Both the position numbers and the translations under genes were made by a program. A DNA stretch of 64,000 nucleotides from Fibrobacteria bacterium (GTDB lineage: Bacteria > Fibrobacterota > Fibrobacteria > UBA11236). Positions 1-9,516 of this stretch are shown one piece after another (position 1 is the first letter of the stretch; every line of letters starts with the position of its first letter). The stretch covers positions 62,001 through 126,000 of the forward strand of contig JANYDA010000030.1 of assembly GCA_025360005.1 (NCBI GenBank), written 5' to 3'. The notes below the pieces were generated by a model. It had not been told where the DNA came from and made no database searches. It worked only from the letters and a program-made list of their open reading frames with translations.

Positions 1-1
1 A

Positions 2-3000
2 ACGGCTGCCGGGATCCGCGTCTCCCTGGCCGGGAAGAAAGGCGGCCGGGCCTACGCCAGCTGCGACGGTTCCGGGAAATTCTCCTTCCCTTCCCTGGCC
101 GCGGATACCTACACGCTTTCGCTCTCCGCCCCCGGCTACAAGCTTGCCGGCGCCACCCAGACTCCGGACATCGCCGTTACCGGACCCGCAGAATACAACC
201 CCGCCTTGCTTCCCGCGGTATTCCGTCTGGAAGGGAAGCTCTTAAACCAAGCCGGCGCAGGCATCGCGGGCGTGCCGATGGAACTGCGCGTTTCCCAGGA
301 CAAATTGAAATCCGTTTCCGGGGCGGACGGTTCCTATGCCTTTACGGACGTACCCGCGGGGCAGGATTACCAGCTCGCCTGCAAACCGCCCACTGCCGAC
401 TACGATGCGCGCGACACTTCCTTTTCCCTGGACGTCTCCGCTCCCGCACAGGTGACCGCCAATCTCGCCACGCTTTCCCGCCAGGCCGCCGTTTCCGGCA
501 TCGTGCTGCTCGACGATGTCCCCGTGGAAGGGGCCACCTTGCGGCTTACCGGCAACGGCAACAACCTGGCGGGCATAAGCCAACCCAACGGCGTATTCAA
601 GCTGCCGGGCGTGGCCGGATCCGCTTCAGCCGTGAATATCTCCCTCTCCAAGGCCGGCGCCGCCACTTTGGACACGACGGTGAGCGTGAACGTGGCCGAA
701 GCGAAAACGGGACTGATCCTGAAATTTAAAACGCTGAAGCTGGCCTTGACGGTGGCGATGCGGAGCTCCGAAGGCAAGCCCCTGGCCGCGGCCAAACTGG
801 TGGTGGCCTCGCCGGGACGCCTGGACACTTCGGTTTCCGGATCGGACGGATCCATCGCCATTTCCGGGATCCCGGCCAACCAGACTCTCACGCTGGCCAC
901 CTTGCTGGCCAGGGATCTTTACGACAATGCGGAAACCTCCGTTTTCCTCAAGGAACACGACACCACCGCGACCATCACCGCCGCCATCCACGCCTCCGTG
1001 GCCACGGTGGAAGTCCGCGATCAGGATGGGGCGGCCGTGAACGGCGCGGAAGTCCTCTTGAACGGCAGGAGCCAGGGGGCCGCCTCGCAGGGCAAAGCTG
1101 TATTCCGGAATCTCGCGGCGGGCACGTACCGGTTCGCCGCCGGCAAAGGGGCCTACAAGAGCGGGGCGGATCAGATCCTCACCTTTTCCGGGGATACCGC
1201 GGTCACGCTTACCTTGCCTCTGACCAAGGTGGAAGGCGGGCTCTACGGTAGCGTGCGTGATACGGGACTGGACGCGGGCGCGGGGGGACCCGTGGCCCGT
1301 TCCCTTCCGGGCGCCGTGGTGACGGCCATTGCGGGGACGGATACCTTGCGGGATACGGTGAATTCGCTTGGGCAGTATTTCCTCGCCGGCCTCTCCGATG
1401 GCCGCCGCTACGCCATCTCCCTTTCCCTGCCCGGGTATATGCCGTTGCAGGATTCCGTGCCGGGGACGCCCCAGGCCCAGAACCGCGACCTGCGCATGCT
1501 ACCTTTTCCGGGAACCGTGCTCGGCCGCGTGGAATCCGGATCCGCGGGCGTGGCCGTCGTCCTGTCCCATTCCGCCAGCGGGCAGGTCTCCATTTTCACC
1601 ACCAAGGCCGGGGGGTATTACGCCTTCACTGGCCTGCAGAACCGCAGCGACTATACCCTGCAAGCCATCGCCGGCCCGTCAAGCTCCCCGGCCGTTTCCT
1701 TCCAGGCCAACGGAAGCGCGGCCAAGCGGATCGATCCCGCGCTGGACCGCTGGGGTGGGGTAACGGGTACGATACGGGGGGGCGCCGCTCCGGGATCCGT
1801 TTTGGCGGGCGCCTTGGTCTCCGGCCGCAACGTTTTGACCGGCGGCCTCACGTGGACGCTTTCGGACTCGCTGGGAAAATACGCTTTGGCGGGCCTGGCC
1901 TCCGGATCCCATGAGATTTCCGTGGATCGCATAGGCTACCGTTCCCCCAAACCGGGTAACTTGGCCGTTACTAAGGGTATACTCGCCGCGGGCCAGGATT
2001 TCCTGCTGGAGGAAACGGAGGCCGGCATTTCCGGACTGGTGGCGGACGATTCCGGACGCGGCCTGGCGGCCACGGTCATGCTGGTCAAAGGCAAAGACAC
2101 CCTGAAAACGGCCACCGACGGCGGCGGGCAATTCGTTTTCGGCGGGCAAGCGGCGGCTGCTTACAAGTTGTCGGCCTCCAAAGCGGGCTACCTGTCGCCC
2201 GCGGCCGTGGATGTGGTTTTCGCCGGGAAGGGGATCGTTTCCCGCAACCTGGTGCTTTCCCGGCGCGGCAATCTCATCCAGGGCCTGGTCCGGGACGCTT
2301 TGACCAACACCCCCGTGGCCGGCGCCACCGTGCGCCTGCTTACCGCGATTCCCGTATCCGCCGCCACCGACAGCCTGGGGCGCTATGAGTTGGCCGCTCC
2401 GTCCGGCGCGGGGGCTCCCATCTTCCTCGCGGCCGCGCAGGATGGTTATCTCACGCGCACCGACATCCCCGTTTATCCGGACGCGGACGGTTCCGCCGTG
2501 CAGGACATCGTGCTCACCGCGGATTATAAATTCGACGGAGAGATCGATGTCTCCGTCAAGGAAGGCAAAGATGCGGTGACCGGATTGTTCCTGACCGTGC
2601 AGTCTTTCCATCCGGACGACAGCCTGAAGTTTTCCATTACCGGACAAGCGCCCAATTCCTTCCGGGAATTGCGCCGGCCCGCGCCCTATACGCTCAAGGT
2701 GAAGCGGGAAGGTTTCAAGGACGTCACCAAAGTGGTTGAATTGACCGCCAAGAATCCCGTCCTCAACGTTACCTTCGCCTATCCCACCAGCCAAATCAAG
2801 GTCTTCGTCACCTCCGACGGGATCCACGGGAAGGGCGTGGACCTTGCCTTGGAAGGGCGGAAGCTGCCGGAGCAGGCGGATACGGCGGGCCTTTTCGTAA
2901 GCGCAGCCAAGCTTCAGCCCGGCTCCTACGAAGTGACCATCAAGGATCCGGAATCCGATCTGATCCCTTTGTCACCCTATTTCATCGCGCTCGGCGCAGA

Positions 3001-4846
3001 CAGCGTCCGTACCGATACCTTGTCGCAGCCTTTTTTCCAGACGGCCATTCCCGATTCCATTATCGGCATTCCCTTCCCGGCCGTGGCGCGGCGGGCGGAT
3101 TCCCTGCGTCCGGCCGCGGCGGTGGTATGCAGTCTGTACTATCGGCCCCAGGGCGATCCCTTATGGAAGTCCATCGCCCTGGATTCGGTGGCGGGCGGTT
3201 TCGCGGGGACGGTGCCGGCCCAGGCCCGGGCGGGCGAATACGAGTATTATCACCTCTTACGGTCCGCCCATGGCGCCCGTATCGGCACGGTTACCCCGGC
3301 TGGAGGATCGGTCTCCAGTGCCTTGCTGGCCTATAGCGATATCCAGTCGCCCGGTCATTTCAATCTCCGCGATCCGTTCCTGCTCTATTCGGCGGCGCTG
3401 CTGCCGCAACGGTTGGAAGCGGACACGTCCCTGTATTCACTGGGCGCGCGCGATATCTACCAGGTGCAGATGCGCGGCGAGAAGGGCCGCTCCCTGGACG
3501 CCTATTTCGATCAACGGCAGACGGCCGGGGATACCTCCTTCTCGGTGGGTTGGACGTTTTCCGATCCGGCGCGCGCCAAGGCGCTGGGACTGTCGCTTAC
3601 GCCCGATGCCGCGACGCCCCGCGTGTGCCGCTTCCGCGGCGGCAGCGCGCCTTCGGATTCGGTATTCCAGATCACCTGTGCCGCGCGCATGGGCGCGGTG
3701 CGGCTCAAGAAATCCTTCTTCGTGAAGATCCAGGATCTGACCCCGGTCTCCATCGCCATCCGCTACGTCAAAGAGAACCGGGTCCTGGAGGAGGACGGAG
3801 CCGCCCTTTCGCTATCCAACCGGAACCCTGCCGGTTACCTCTTCGCCGCGTTCGCCAGGACGGGGCAGGGCAGGGAATTCAACATCTCCCCGCGTTGGTC
3901 CTTCGGCGCCGATTCCAGCGTGGGGAGCATAAGCCAATTGGGCGTCTTCGCCCCCGACTCCGTGGTGGCCCGCGGCGCCGCGCTGCGGATCAGCGATACC
4001 TTGCAAGTGGGCAACACCAATGCGGGCGCTCCCATCTACCGGGCATTCGCCTTCACCGCCAACGTGGCCACCTACGCGCAAGTGGTCCCCGCTTCCGCGG
4101 GGCTTACCACGGTGACCAATGGCGAGGGCGCCTTCCTGGATTTCAACCTGGCCGGCCTAAGCAAAGCCTTCACGGTAAGCGTGAAGAAGCCCAAGGTCAG
4201 CGGTTTGTTGCGCGCATCGCCGCAGGAAGAGGTGGTGGGCGATATCCTGGATATCGAATTGAGCGAGCGCCAGCCTTTCAAGGCGGACAGCGGCGCCACC
4301 TTGAAGCTGCCCGTGGCGGAAGGCATTGCGCAACGCCGTACGGTATTCCTGGGCCATTGGAATTCCTTGCGGCTGGCCTGGGAAAAGCTGGATAGCGGAA
4401 AGGGCGATGCCGCCGTAGCCGGCAAGGTCTATAGTTTTTCCAAGTACGCGGTCATTATGGGCAGCCTGCCCTTGGGAGCCTATGATTTCATCGTCGCCCC
4501 CAACCCGTTCACGTCCAATGATCCCTGGGGCCTCCAGTTGGGTTACAAAGTGTCGTCGGACGTTTCCAGCCAGGTCGGCGTGCGCGTGGAAGTTTACAAC
4601 ATGATGGGAGACAAGGTATACGAAAGCCAGGAAACCCAATTGAGCAAGGGCCAGGCGGTGCAACCGGGAGCCAAGAAGGCGGCCGTGCATTCCCCGCAAA
4701 GGAAGGTCGAACTTGGGCCGTACGTCTGGGACGGATACGACAATAACGGCGTGGCCTGCCGCAACGGCCGCTACCTGCTCAAGCTCATAGTCAAGGACGG
4801 CCAAGGGAGCAAGGAATACCTCAAGAAAGTGGTGATGCTGAAATGA
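2..4846 (+). CDS. Giant secreted protein with carboxypeptidase-regulatory-like repeats (5' end outside window)
   Basis: The frame is open from the first bases of the window, so the start lies upstream; over 1,610 residues are visible. At least nine beta-sandwich repeats follow one another, each with a pattern like 'SDSLGKYALAGLASG' (the aromatic/Gly turn typical of CarboxypepD_reg-like folds). After about residue 1000 the repeats give way to non-repetitive beta-rich sequence. The last ~120 residues look like a FlgD-type or type IX sorting-like domain (VAPNPF, VYNMMGDKVYES, YVWDGYDNNG, then NGRYLLKLIV). Such proteins are normally exported and surface-bound. The stop overlaps the next gene's ATG by 4 bp (ATGA), so the two are probably co-translated. 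Specific ligand or function is unknown. Confidence 0.8.
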   Translation, partial: TAAGIRVSLAGKKGGRAYASCDGSGKFSFPSLAADTYTLSLSAPGYKLAGATQTPDIAVTGPAEYNPALLPAVFRLEGKLLNQAGAGIAGVPMELRVSQDKLKSVSGADGSYAFTDVPAGQDYQLACKPPTADYDARDTSFSLDVSAPAQVTANLATLSRQAAVSGIVLLDDVPVEGATLRLTGNGNNLAGISQPNGVFKLPGVAGSASAVNISLSKAGAATLDTTVSVNVAEAKTGLILKFKTLKLALTVAMRSSEGKPLAAAKLVVASPGRLDTSVSGSDGSIAISGIPANQTLTLATLLARDLYDNAETSVFLKEHDTTATITAAIHASVATVEVRDQDGAAVNGAEVLLNGRSQGAASQGKAVFRNLAAGTYRFAAGKGAYKSGADQILTFSGDTAVTLTLPLTKVEGGLYGSVRDTGLDAGAGGPVARSLPGAVVTAIAGTDTLRDTVNSLGQYFLAGLSDGRRYAISLSLPGYMPLQDSVPGTPQAQNRDLRMLPFPGTVLGRVESGSAGVAVVLSHSASGQVSIFTTKAGGYYAFTGLQNRSDYTLQAIAGPSSSPAVSFQANGSAAKRIDPALDRWGGVTGTIRGGAAPGSVLAGALVSGRNVLTGGLTWTLSDSLGKYALAGLASGSHEISVDRIGYRSPKPGNLAVTKGILAAGQDFLLEETEAGISGLVADDSGRGLAATVMLVKGKDTLKTATDGGGQFVFGGQAAAAYKLSASKAGYLSPAAVDVVFAGKGIVSRNLVLSRRGNLIQGLVRDALTNTPVAGATVRLLTAIPVSAATDSLGRYELAAPSGAGAPIFLAAAQDGYLTRTDIPVYPDADGSAVQDIVLTADYKFDGEIDVSVKEGKDAVTGLFLTVQSFHPDDSLKFSITGQAPNSFRELRRPAPYTLKVKREGFKDVTKVVELTAKNPVLNVTFAYPTSQIKVFVTSDGIHGKGVDLALEGRKLPEQADTAGLFVSAAKLQPGSYEVTIKDPESDLIPLSPYFIALGADSVRTDTLSQPFFQTAIPDSIIGIPFPAVARRADSLRPAAAVVCSLYYRPQGDPLWKSIALDSVAGGFAGTVPAQARAGEYEYYHLLRSAHGARIGTVTPAGGSVSSALLAYSDIQSPGHFNLRDPFLLYSAALLPQRLEADTSLYSLGARDIYQVQMRGEKGRSLDAYFDQRQTAGDTSFSVGWTFSDPARAKALGLSLTPDAATPRVCRFRGGSAPSDSVFQITCAARMGAVRLKKSFFVKIQDLTPVSIAIRYVKENRVLEEDGAALSLSNRNPAGYLFAAFARTGQGREFNISPRWSFGADSSVGSISQLGVFAPDSVVARGAALRISDTLQVGNTNAGAPIYRAFAFTANVATYAQVVPASAGLTTVTNGEGAFLDFNLAGLSKAFTVSVKKPKVSGLLRASPQEEVVGDILDIELSERQPFKADSGATLKLPVAEGIAQRRTVFLGHWNSLRLAWEKLDSGKGDAAVAGKVYSFSKYAVIMGSLPLGAYDFIVAPNPFTSNDPWGLQLGYKVSSDVSSQVGVRVEVYNMMGDKVYESQETQLSKGQAVQPGAKKAAVHSPQRKVELGPYVWDGYDNNGVACRNGRYLLKLIVKDGQGSKEYLKKVVMLK

Positions 4847-5853
4847 ACAAGGCCATGCGCAGCTTGCTGGCAGCGGGTACCGTCGCCTCGGCCCTTTCCC
4901 GGGCTCCCGCCACCGACGTTTCCTCCCTACCGGGGGCGTTCGCGCCCATCGCCATCGGCGGACGCGGAACGGCATTGGCCGGAGCCCAGACGGCGGCCCC
5001 CGTGGGAGTGGAGGCCATCCTATACAATCCGGCCGCCATGGCGGACACGCGGGATTGGAGCGGCGGATACTATTACTCGAACATGTACGACCTGGTGCCC
5101 TTCCATTTCACTTCCGGGACGTATCGGTTGCCCGGCAAACCGTATGTGCTGGGAGCTGCCTGGCTGCAAAACGGCGACGACGTGTATTCGGAGAACGAGG
5201 TGCTGCTAGGAGGCGCCTTCGAACGCGGCTGGGTGCACTTGGGGGCCGCCTATAAGCTGCGCTTTGCGGGAACCAACGGCGGCGGTTCGGAATTCATCGA
5301 TCCGGAAGCCGGCGTGGGTCATCAGGTGCAAGGCACGGCGCTGGGGCTGCTGGGTTTCGACGTGGGCGCCACGGTGCGGCCGTTCGGGCCCCAATACGCA
5401 TTCGGGGTGGCCATGAAGGATTTGTTTTCCCGCATCTCCTGGGACACGCACAATGCGGCGAACACGGCGGCGGGGAAATACGCCGAGTACGTACCCGTCA
5501 CGTTACGCTATGGCTTTCTCTTCGATCCGGACCCGTTCCTGGATTTGGTGGTGGACTATGAACCCTCCCTTTACCATGACGGACTCACCAAGCTCGCCAC
5601 CGGCATCGAGATAGTGCCCCTGGAAATGCTCCCCGATTCGCGCGCCAAACCCTATCTGCACGATTTGCTGGCCGCCCGCATCGGTTATGCGCGGAACATG
5701 TTCACCAAGGAAGCGTCGCACCGCTTGTCCCTGGGGGCAGGCCTGGGCTACCGTTACCTGGGGATGCGCCTCAACGTGGACATGGCCTACGAGTGGGTCT
5801 ACAACTTCGACCACCATAACAACGTCAGGCTCGGATTCAATCTGAGCCGATAA
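4843..5853 (+). CDS. PorV/PorQ-like outer-membrane beta-barrel protein
   Basis: 336 residues with an N-terminal signal-like segment (MNKAMRSLLAAGTVASAL). The N-terminal signature 'IAIGGRGTALAGAQTA' followed by 'AILYNPAAMAD' is the hallmark of the PorV/PorQ/UPF0164 family of FadL-related barrels. The rest alternates polar and aromatic residues as expected for beta strands. In the type IX secretion system PorV carries sorted cargo to the surface; whether this member does so is inferred only from its position directly behind, and overlapping by 4 bp, a giant protein with a sorting-like C-terminus. It is convergent with the next gene, only 11 bp away. Confidence 0.8.
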   Translation: MNKAMRSLLAAGTVASALSRAPATDVSSLPGAFAPIAIGGRGTALAGAQTAAPVGVEAILYNPAAMADTRDWSGGYYYSNMYDLVPFHFTSGTYRLPGKPYVLGAAWLQNGDDVYSENEVLLGGAFERGWVHLGAAYKLRFAGTNGGGSEFIDPEAGVGHQVQGTALGLLGFDVGATVRPFGPQYAFGVAMKDLFSRISWDTHNAANTAAGKYAEYVPVTLRYGFLFDPDPFLDLVVDYEPSLYHDGLTKLATGIEIVPLEMLPDSRAKPYLHDLLAARIGYARNMFTKEASHRLSLGAGLGYRYLGMRLNVDMAYEWVYNFDHHNNVRLGFNLSR

Positions 5854-5864
5854 TAGGGCCGGCT

Positions 5865-6995
5865 TCAGATGCCCAAGCGGATGCCGAACATGTAGTGGCG
5901 ATCCTCGATCTGGCCTACATAGAGTCCGGCTTCATCCGCCCAGGAAGTGAATTCCAATTGCATGATGAAGAGGTTGGCGAGCAACCCATAACAGGGATAC
6001 CCGCCTTTGAACCCCCCCCGCAATTGGGCCAGGGAGAGGTTCATTTCCGCCCCCATATTGAGCTTGCCCAGGAAATCCTTGTCGGCAAAAACGTCTTCCA
6101 CATCGATGTCGAAGTTTACGTACCTGAGCATTCCTTGTTTGCGCAGCACGGCCGGCAGGTAGGCCAGACCCACGCTGTAGGTGATCGGTACGCGATCGTG
6201 ATCCATGGTCAGGAACATATTGTAGGCCACCGCGCCCACGCGCAATTCCGTGGGCACGATATCATAGAGCGCGCCGGCCGTGAGTCCCAGCCCGAACCCG
6301 GGGCGGTAGATCTTTTCCTTTTCCTGCGCGATGCGCGCCTGCAAGGTATCCGCCGCGGTGGCGTATTCCTGGATGGAAATGGATTGTTCAAAGGTATTGT
6401 AAGTGGCCACGGTGGGGGATAGGCCGATGGTGAAGCGGGGAAAGGGTTCGATGGCGCCCGCCACCTTGGCCACGAAATCGGTGCGTACGCGCGCGCTCGC
6501 GGCCGGCACGTAGATTCCCTTGTCGAGCATGAACCTGCCTTGGGAGCCCAGGAACCAGGCCGCGCCAATCCCGATGGGCAAATCCGGATCCGTGCTGCGC
6601 GCGGCGAAATGCATCTCCGGCGAAGTGCCCAGCCCGATGGGGCGCCGATCGAAAACCATGATATCGTCCACCAGGGTGTTGTCCGCGGACATGCTGTCCA
6701 GACTGGAGAAGCTGTTGGTATGGGAGCCCGCCACGTTCAGGGCGTCCCCGGCCGTACCGAAGAAATCGCCCGCGTCTACCTTGAGCGCCATGCCCGCGTC
6801 CAGGGGCGTATTCAGATGCGCCAGGCCGGCCGGGTTGAAATAGATGCCGCTGTAGTCGTCGGAAAGGGCCACGAAGGCATCGCCCATGCCCAGCGCGCGG
6901 CCGCTCAGGTAGCGCGGCCCCCGCACGGAATGGGCCGGGGCGGCAGCCAGCATCATGGAGGCCAGCGCGCCCAGGCGTTTCCAATCAATTGCCAT
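5865..6995 (-). CDS. PorV/PorQ-like outer-membrane protein
   Basis: 376 residues. A signal-like N-terminus ending around 'AAAPAHS' is followed by 'SGRALGMGDAFVALSDD' and 'GIYFNPAGLAHL', the same family signature as the gene on the other strand. The two paralogues are clearly divergent outside the signature. Its ATG overlaps the end of the upstream lipoprotein gene by 11 bp, so the pair form an operon. A GAAGGGA Shine-Dalgarno-like sequence lies about 9 nt before the ATG. Likely an outer-membrane barrel; substrate unknown. Confidence 0.75.
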   Translation of the reverse strand: MAIDWKRLGALASMMLAAAPAHSVRGPRYLSGRALGMGDAFVALSDDYSGIYFNPAGLAHLNTPLDAGMALKVDAGDFFGTAGDALNVAGSHTNSFSSLDSMSADNTLVDDIMVFDRRPIGLGTSPEMHFAARSTDPDLPIGIGAAWFLGSQGRFMLDKGIYVPAASARVRTDFVAKVAGAIEPFPRFTIGLSPTVATYNTFEQSISIQEYATAADTLQARIAQEKEKIYRPGFGLGLTAGALYDIVPTELRVGAVAYNMFLTMDHDRVPITYSVGLAYLPAVLRKQGMLRYVNFDIDVEDVFADKDFLGKLNMGAEMNLSLAQLRGGFKGGYPCYGLLANLFIMQLEFTSWADEAGLYVGQIEDRHYMFGIRLGI

Positions 6996-8292
6996 GTTTG
7001 AATCCCTTCACCGTGCCTTTGCACAAATCGAAGGTGGAAACGGTGTCCGTGACCCGGGGGGTGACGGTGGAATCCAGGACTACGATTTTCTTATGCCGGG
7101 TGTCCACCAACCCCGCGCCGCTGTCCGCCCAGAATATCTGGCCCTTCCGTTCGGGATGCAGCAGCAATTGCAGGGGTTGAAAGGAGTCCAGGTATCGTTG
7201 GTGGAACGCGGCTTCGGCGGCATCGTCGATTTTGCCATCCATGTTGTTATCCGCCTTGTCCTTGTCCGCATAGAAGTTCACGTTCCCCACGCTGTCCGGC
7301 GCTCCCCGAGAATCCTCGTCGATCTTGCCGTCTCCGTCGTTATCGATCCCGTCCAGCAATTCCTCGTCCAGGCAGCCGTCGCCATCATTGTCCTGCTTGT
7401 CGAATACCTTGTAGATGACCACGGTGGATCCCGCGTCCTGGATGAATTTCTTGACCTGGGTGATGGCGGAATCGCCGACCTGTTCCTTGTTGACTCCCTT
7501 CACTTGATCCTGGATCTTCTGGCAGGCCGTATCCGCCGCGGCGCATGCCCCCCCGACGGCGGAGTCTTTTTTATCCAGCACGCCGTTGAGGAAGAGGTCG
7601 ATGGCCTTGTCGCTCTTGGCCAACAGATCCTGGGATTTGTCCAGCAATCCGTTCAGGGCCTGGATCTTGGCGGTGTCGTTCTTCAAGTCCGCCAGGTTGG
7701 CCATGATGCTGTCCGGATTCAGCTTGGTGGGATCGGTGAAATCGATGATGCCGTTGAGGATGTTATCCTTGGCGTTGATGCGGCCGTCCCCGTTGAAATC
7801 GGCCAACGAGAGCACGGCTTCGATGGCGGAGGCCAGGGCATAGTCGGCGGAGAACCGGCGCGAGGAAATCCTGCCGTCGCTTTTGCCCGCCTTTTCGCGT
7901 TCCACCAGAGGGCCCAGGTATTTGTTGATGCCGCGGTTGGCGACGAAAATCTTGTCCTTGATGGAATCCGGTTCCCCCAGGAACGGGATACTCTTGCCAT
8001 CGTTGTTCTGGAACGACTGCATCAGTTGGAACATGTTGATGTGCTGCTGCAACAGCGCCGCCTTGGCGGCCCCGTAGTAGGCTTCGGATTTGGAAGAGTC
8101 GCCGTCGATGGCGGCCTCGAACTCCGCAAGGGCGGCGGGATAGTCCGCCTTCTGGAGATCGGCTTGGCCTTCCAGGATATGCTCGTCCGGAGTGTTCGCC
8201 TCGATACCTATCGCGGCTTTGAATATGTTGCACCCCGCCAAAAGCAAGGCCAAGCCCGCCGGGGCCAGCCATCCCATCCGTATGCGTATCAT
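6985..8292 (-). CDS. Lipoprotein with TPR-like N-terminus and several EF-hand/dockerin-like calcium loops
   Basis: The start is placed at ATG 8292; a TTG nine codons upstream is less likely. A hydrophobic stretch ends in the lipobox LLAGC, so the protein should be lipid-anchored. Residues just after it (ILEGQADLQKADYPAALAEF) read like a TPR unit. Four Asp-rich loops are visible: 'DFNGDGRINAKDN' (dockerin-like), 'DGIDNDGDGKIDED', 'DNDGDGCLDEE' and 'DNNMDGKIDDA'. These match DxDxDG calcium-binding loops of EF-hand, thrombospondin type-3 or dockerin type. The gene sits upstream of and overlaps a PorV-like gene. It may be a surface assembly or adhesion factor; that role is inferred. Confidence 0.7.
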   Translation of the reverse strand: MIRIRMGWLAPAGLALLLAGCNIFKAAIGIEANTPDEHILEGQADLQKADYPAALAEFEAAIDGDSSKSEAYYGAAKAALLQQHINMFQLMQSFQNNDGKSIPFLGEPDSIKDKIFVANRGINKYLGPLVEREKAGKSDGRISSRRFSADYALASAIEAVLSLADFNGDGRINAKDNILNGIIDFTDPTKLNPDSIMANLADLKNDTAKIQALNGLLDKSQDLLAKSDKAIDLFLNGVLDKKDSAVGGACAAADTACQKIQDQVKGVNKEQVGDSAITQVKKFIQDAGSTVVIYKVFDKQDNDGDGCLDEELLDGIDNDGDGKIDEDSRGAPDSVGNVNFYADKDKADNNMDGKIDDAAEAAFHQRYLDSFQPLQLLLHPERKGQIFWADSGAGLVDTRHKKIVVLDSTVTPRVTDTVSTFDLCKGTVKGFKHGN

Positions 8293-8390
8293 ACCGGTTA
8301 TTTTATCACCCCGGTCCAAGCAGGGGCAATAAGGAATTGGCGCTCGGGAAGCGGCGTGCGGCCGGCGTCGGCCTTCGGCGATCAGGCGAT

Positions 8391-9512
8391 CTAGGCGTCG
8401 GCCTTTTTCATACGATGGATGGTATAACCTTGCTCACGCGCAAGTATGGCGGACTCGCGGAACAGGGTTTTCCCAAGCGTCGAGTAATCCAGGAACTGGT
8501 TCACGACCAGGTAGGCCTCGCCGCCCGGTTTTAACAGACCCACAATGGTTTGCATAACGCGCCCCGGAAGCGAGTAGTCCGTATCGGCATCGGTGTGGAA
8601 GGGCGGATTGGTGAAGATCAGATCGTAGCCTCCTTCCGCGCCCTCGGCCAGATCCGCGCACAGGGCCCTGCCGGGCAATCCGGCCTCGGAAAAATTCCGT
8701 TCCGCGCAAGCGATTGCTATGGCGCTGTTGTCGGTGGCCAGCACCTGCGCGGCTCCCAGCTTGAACGCGGCCAGGGAAAGCGGTCCGCTCCCGCAACCCA
8801 GGTCCAGCACGGATTTGCCCGCGCAGGAAGGCAGATGCAATGCCAGCAAGGCGGTGCCCGCATCCGTAGCGCGATAGGCGAAAATGCCGGGCTTGGTGAG
8901 GTAGCTGACCGCGTCTCCGCCTTTGAGGGCCAGTCGCAACCGGACCGGATGGAAATACCGCGGGTCTTCCACGGGCGAGACCGGGTCCGCGCTTTCCTTG
9001 CGGAAGCGCAGCAGGCGGCAGGAGGATTTGATCTTTTGCAAGAGGATGTTCCCGAAATGGGCCTCGCCGCGCTTGGCGAAACTCTTGATGCCTTCCTGGT
9101 TGTGGCCGGAAACGATCAGGCTGCCCCCCGGGACCAGCAGGCGGAAGGATTCCACCAACACGGCATTGAGTTGGGCGGTGCCGCGGCCCAGCCGGAACAC
9201 GATCAGATCGAAATGGTTTTCCGGGAAGCGGATGCCGGGGAGGAAGGCATCGGTATCGCGATCGGAACAGGGCAGGTCTCCCAGCACGCAATGGACATTG
9301 GCCAGGCCCAGGCTGCGCGCGGATGCGGAGGCGGCCACGTGCATGCCATGGTTGGCGTTGTGGCATACCACCTCCCCGAACCGCGGGGAAAAGACGGAGG
9401 CCAGGCCGCCGTCCCCGGCCAGGATCAACAATACGCGTTGCCCGCTATCCTCGTCCGCCGTGAGCAGCAGGCGGATGGCGGGATCGATTTCTACTCGGGA
9501 AAGTTGGGACAT
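8391..9512 (-). CDS. RsmC/RlmG-family rRNA (guanine-N2)-methyltransferase
   Basis: About 373 residues from ATG 9512 (MSQLSRVE), which lies 4 bp past the stop of the upstream rsuA-like gene; an in-frame extension would run into that gene. The C-terminal half has a class I SAM-binding core: motif I 'VLDLGCGSGPLSLAAF', acidic strand 'VLATDNSAIA', and catalytic 'NPPF' in 'LIFTNPPFHTDADTD', the hallmark of MTS/RsmC/RlmG N2-guanine methyltransferases. The N-terminal half looks like the degenerate duplicate domain of this family. I cannot decide between the 16S (RsmC) and 23S (RlmG) target from sequence. It is the last gene of the rsmG-rsuA run of rRNA modification genes. Confidence 0.8.
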   Translation of the reverse strand: MSQLSRVEIDPAIRLLLTADEDSGQRVLLILAGDGGLASVFSPRFGEVVCHNANHGMHVAASASARSLGLANVHCVLGDLPCSDRDTDAFLPGIRFPENHFDLIVFRLGRGTAQLNAVLVESFRLLVPGGSLIVSGHNQEGIKSFAKRGEAHFGNILLQKIKSSCRLLRFRKESADPVSPVEDPRYFHPVRLRLALKGGDAVSYLTKPGIFAYRATDAGTALLALHLPSCAGKSVLDLGCGSGPLSLAAFKLGAAQVLATDNSAIAIACAERNFSEAGLPGRALCADLAEGAEGGYDLIFTNPPFHTDADTDYSLPGRVMQTIVGLLKPGGEAYLVVNQFLDYSTLGKTLFRESAILAREQGYTIHRMKKADA

Positions 9513-9516
9513 GTGT

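Noticed and set aside
6955-8394. 479-codon open frame on the plus strand
   Set aside because: It lies opposite the lipoprotein gene, is a mirror of its codon bias in GC-rich DNA, and has no family motifs.
8360-8405. Direct repeat GGCGTCGGCCTT at the end of the RsmC-like gene
   Set aside because: Two copies only, in GC-rich DNA next to a stop codon; probably chance.
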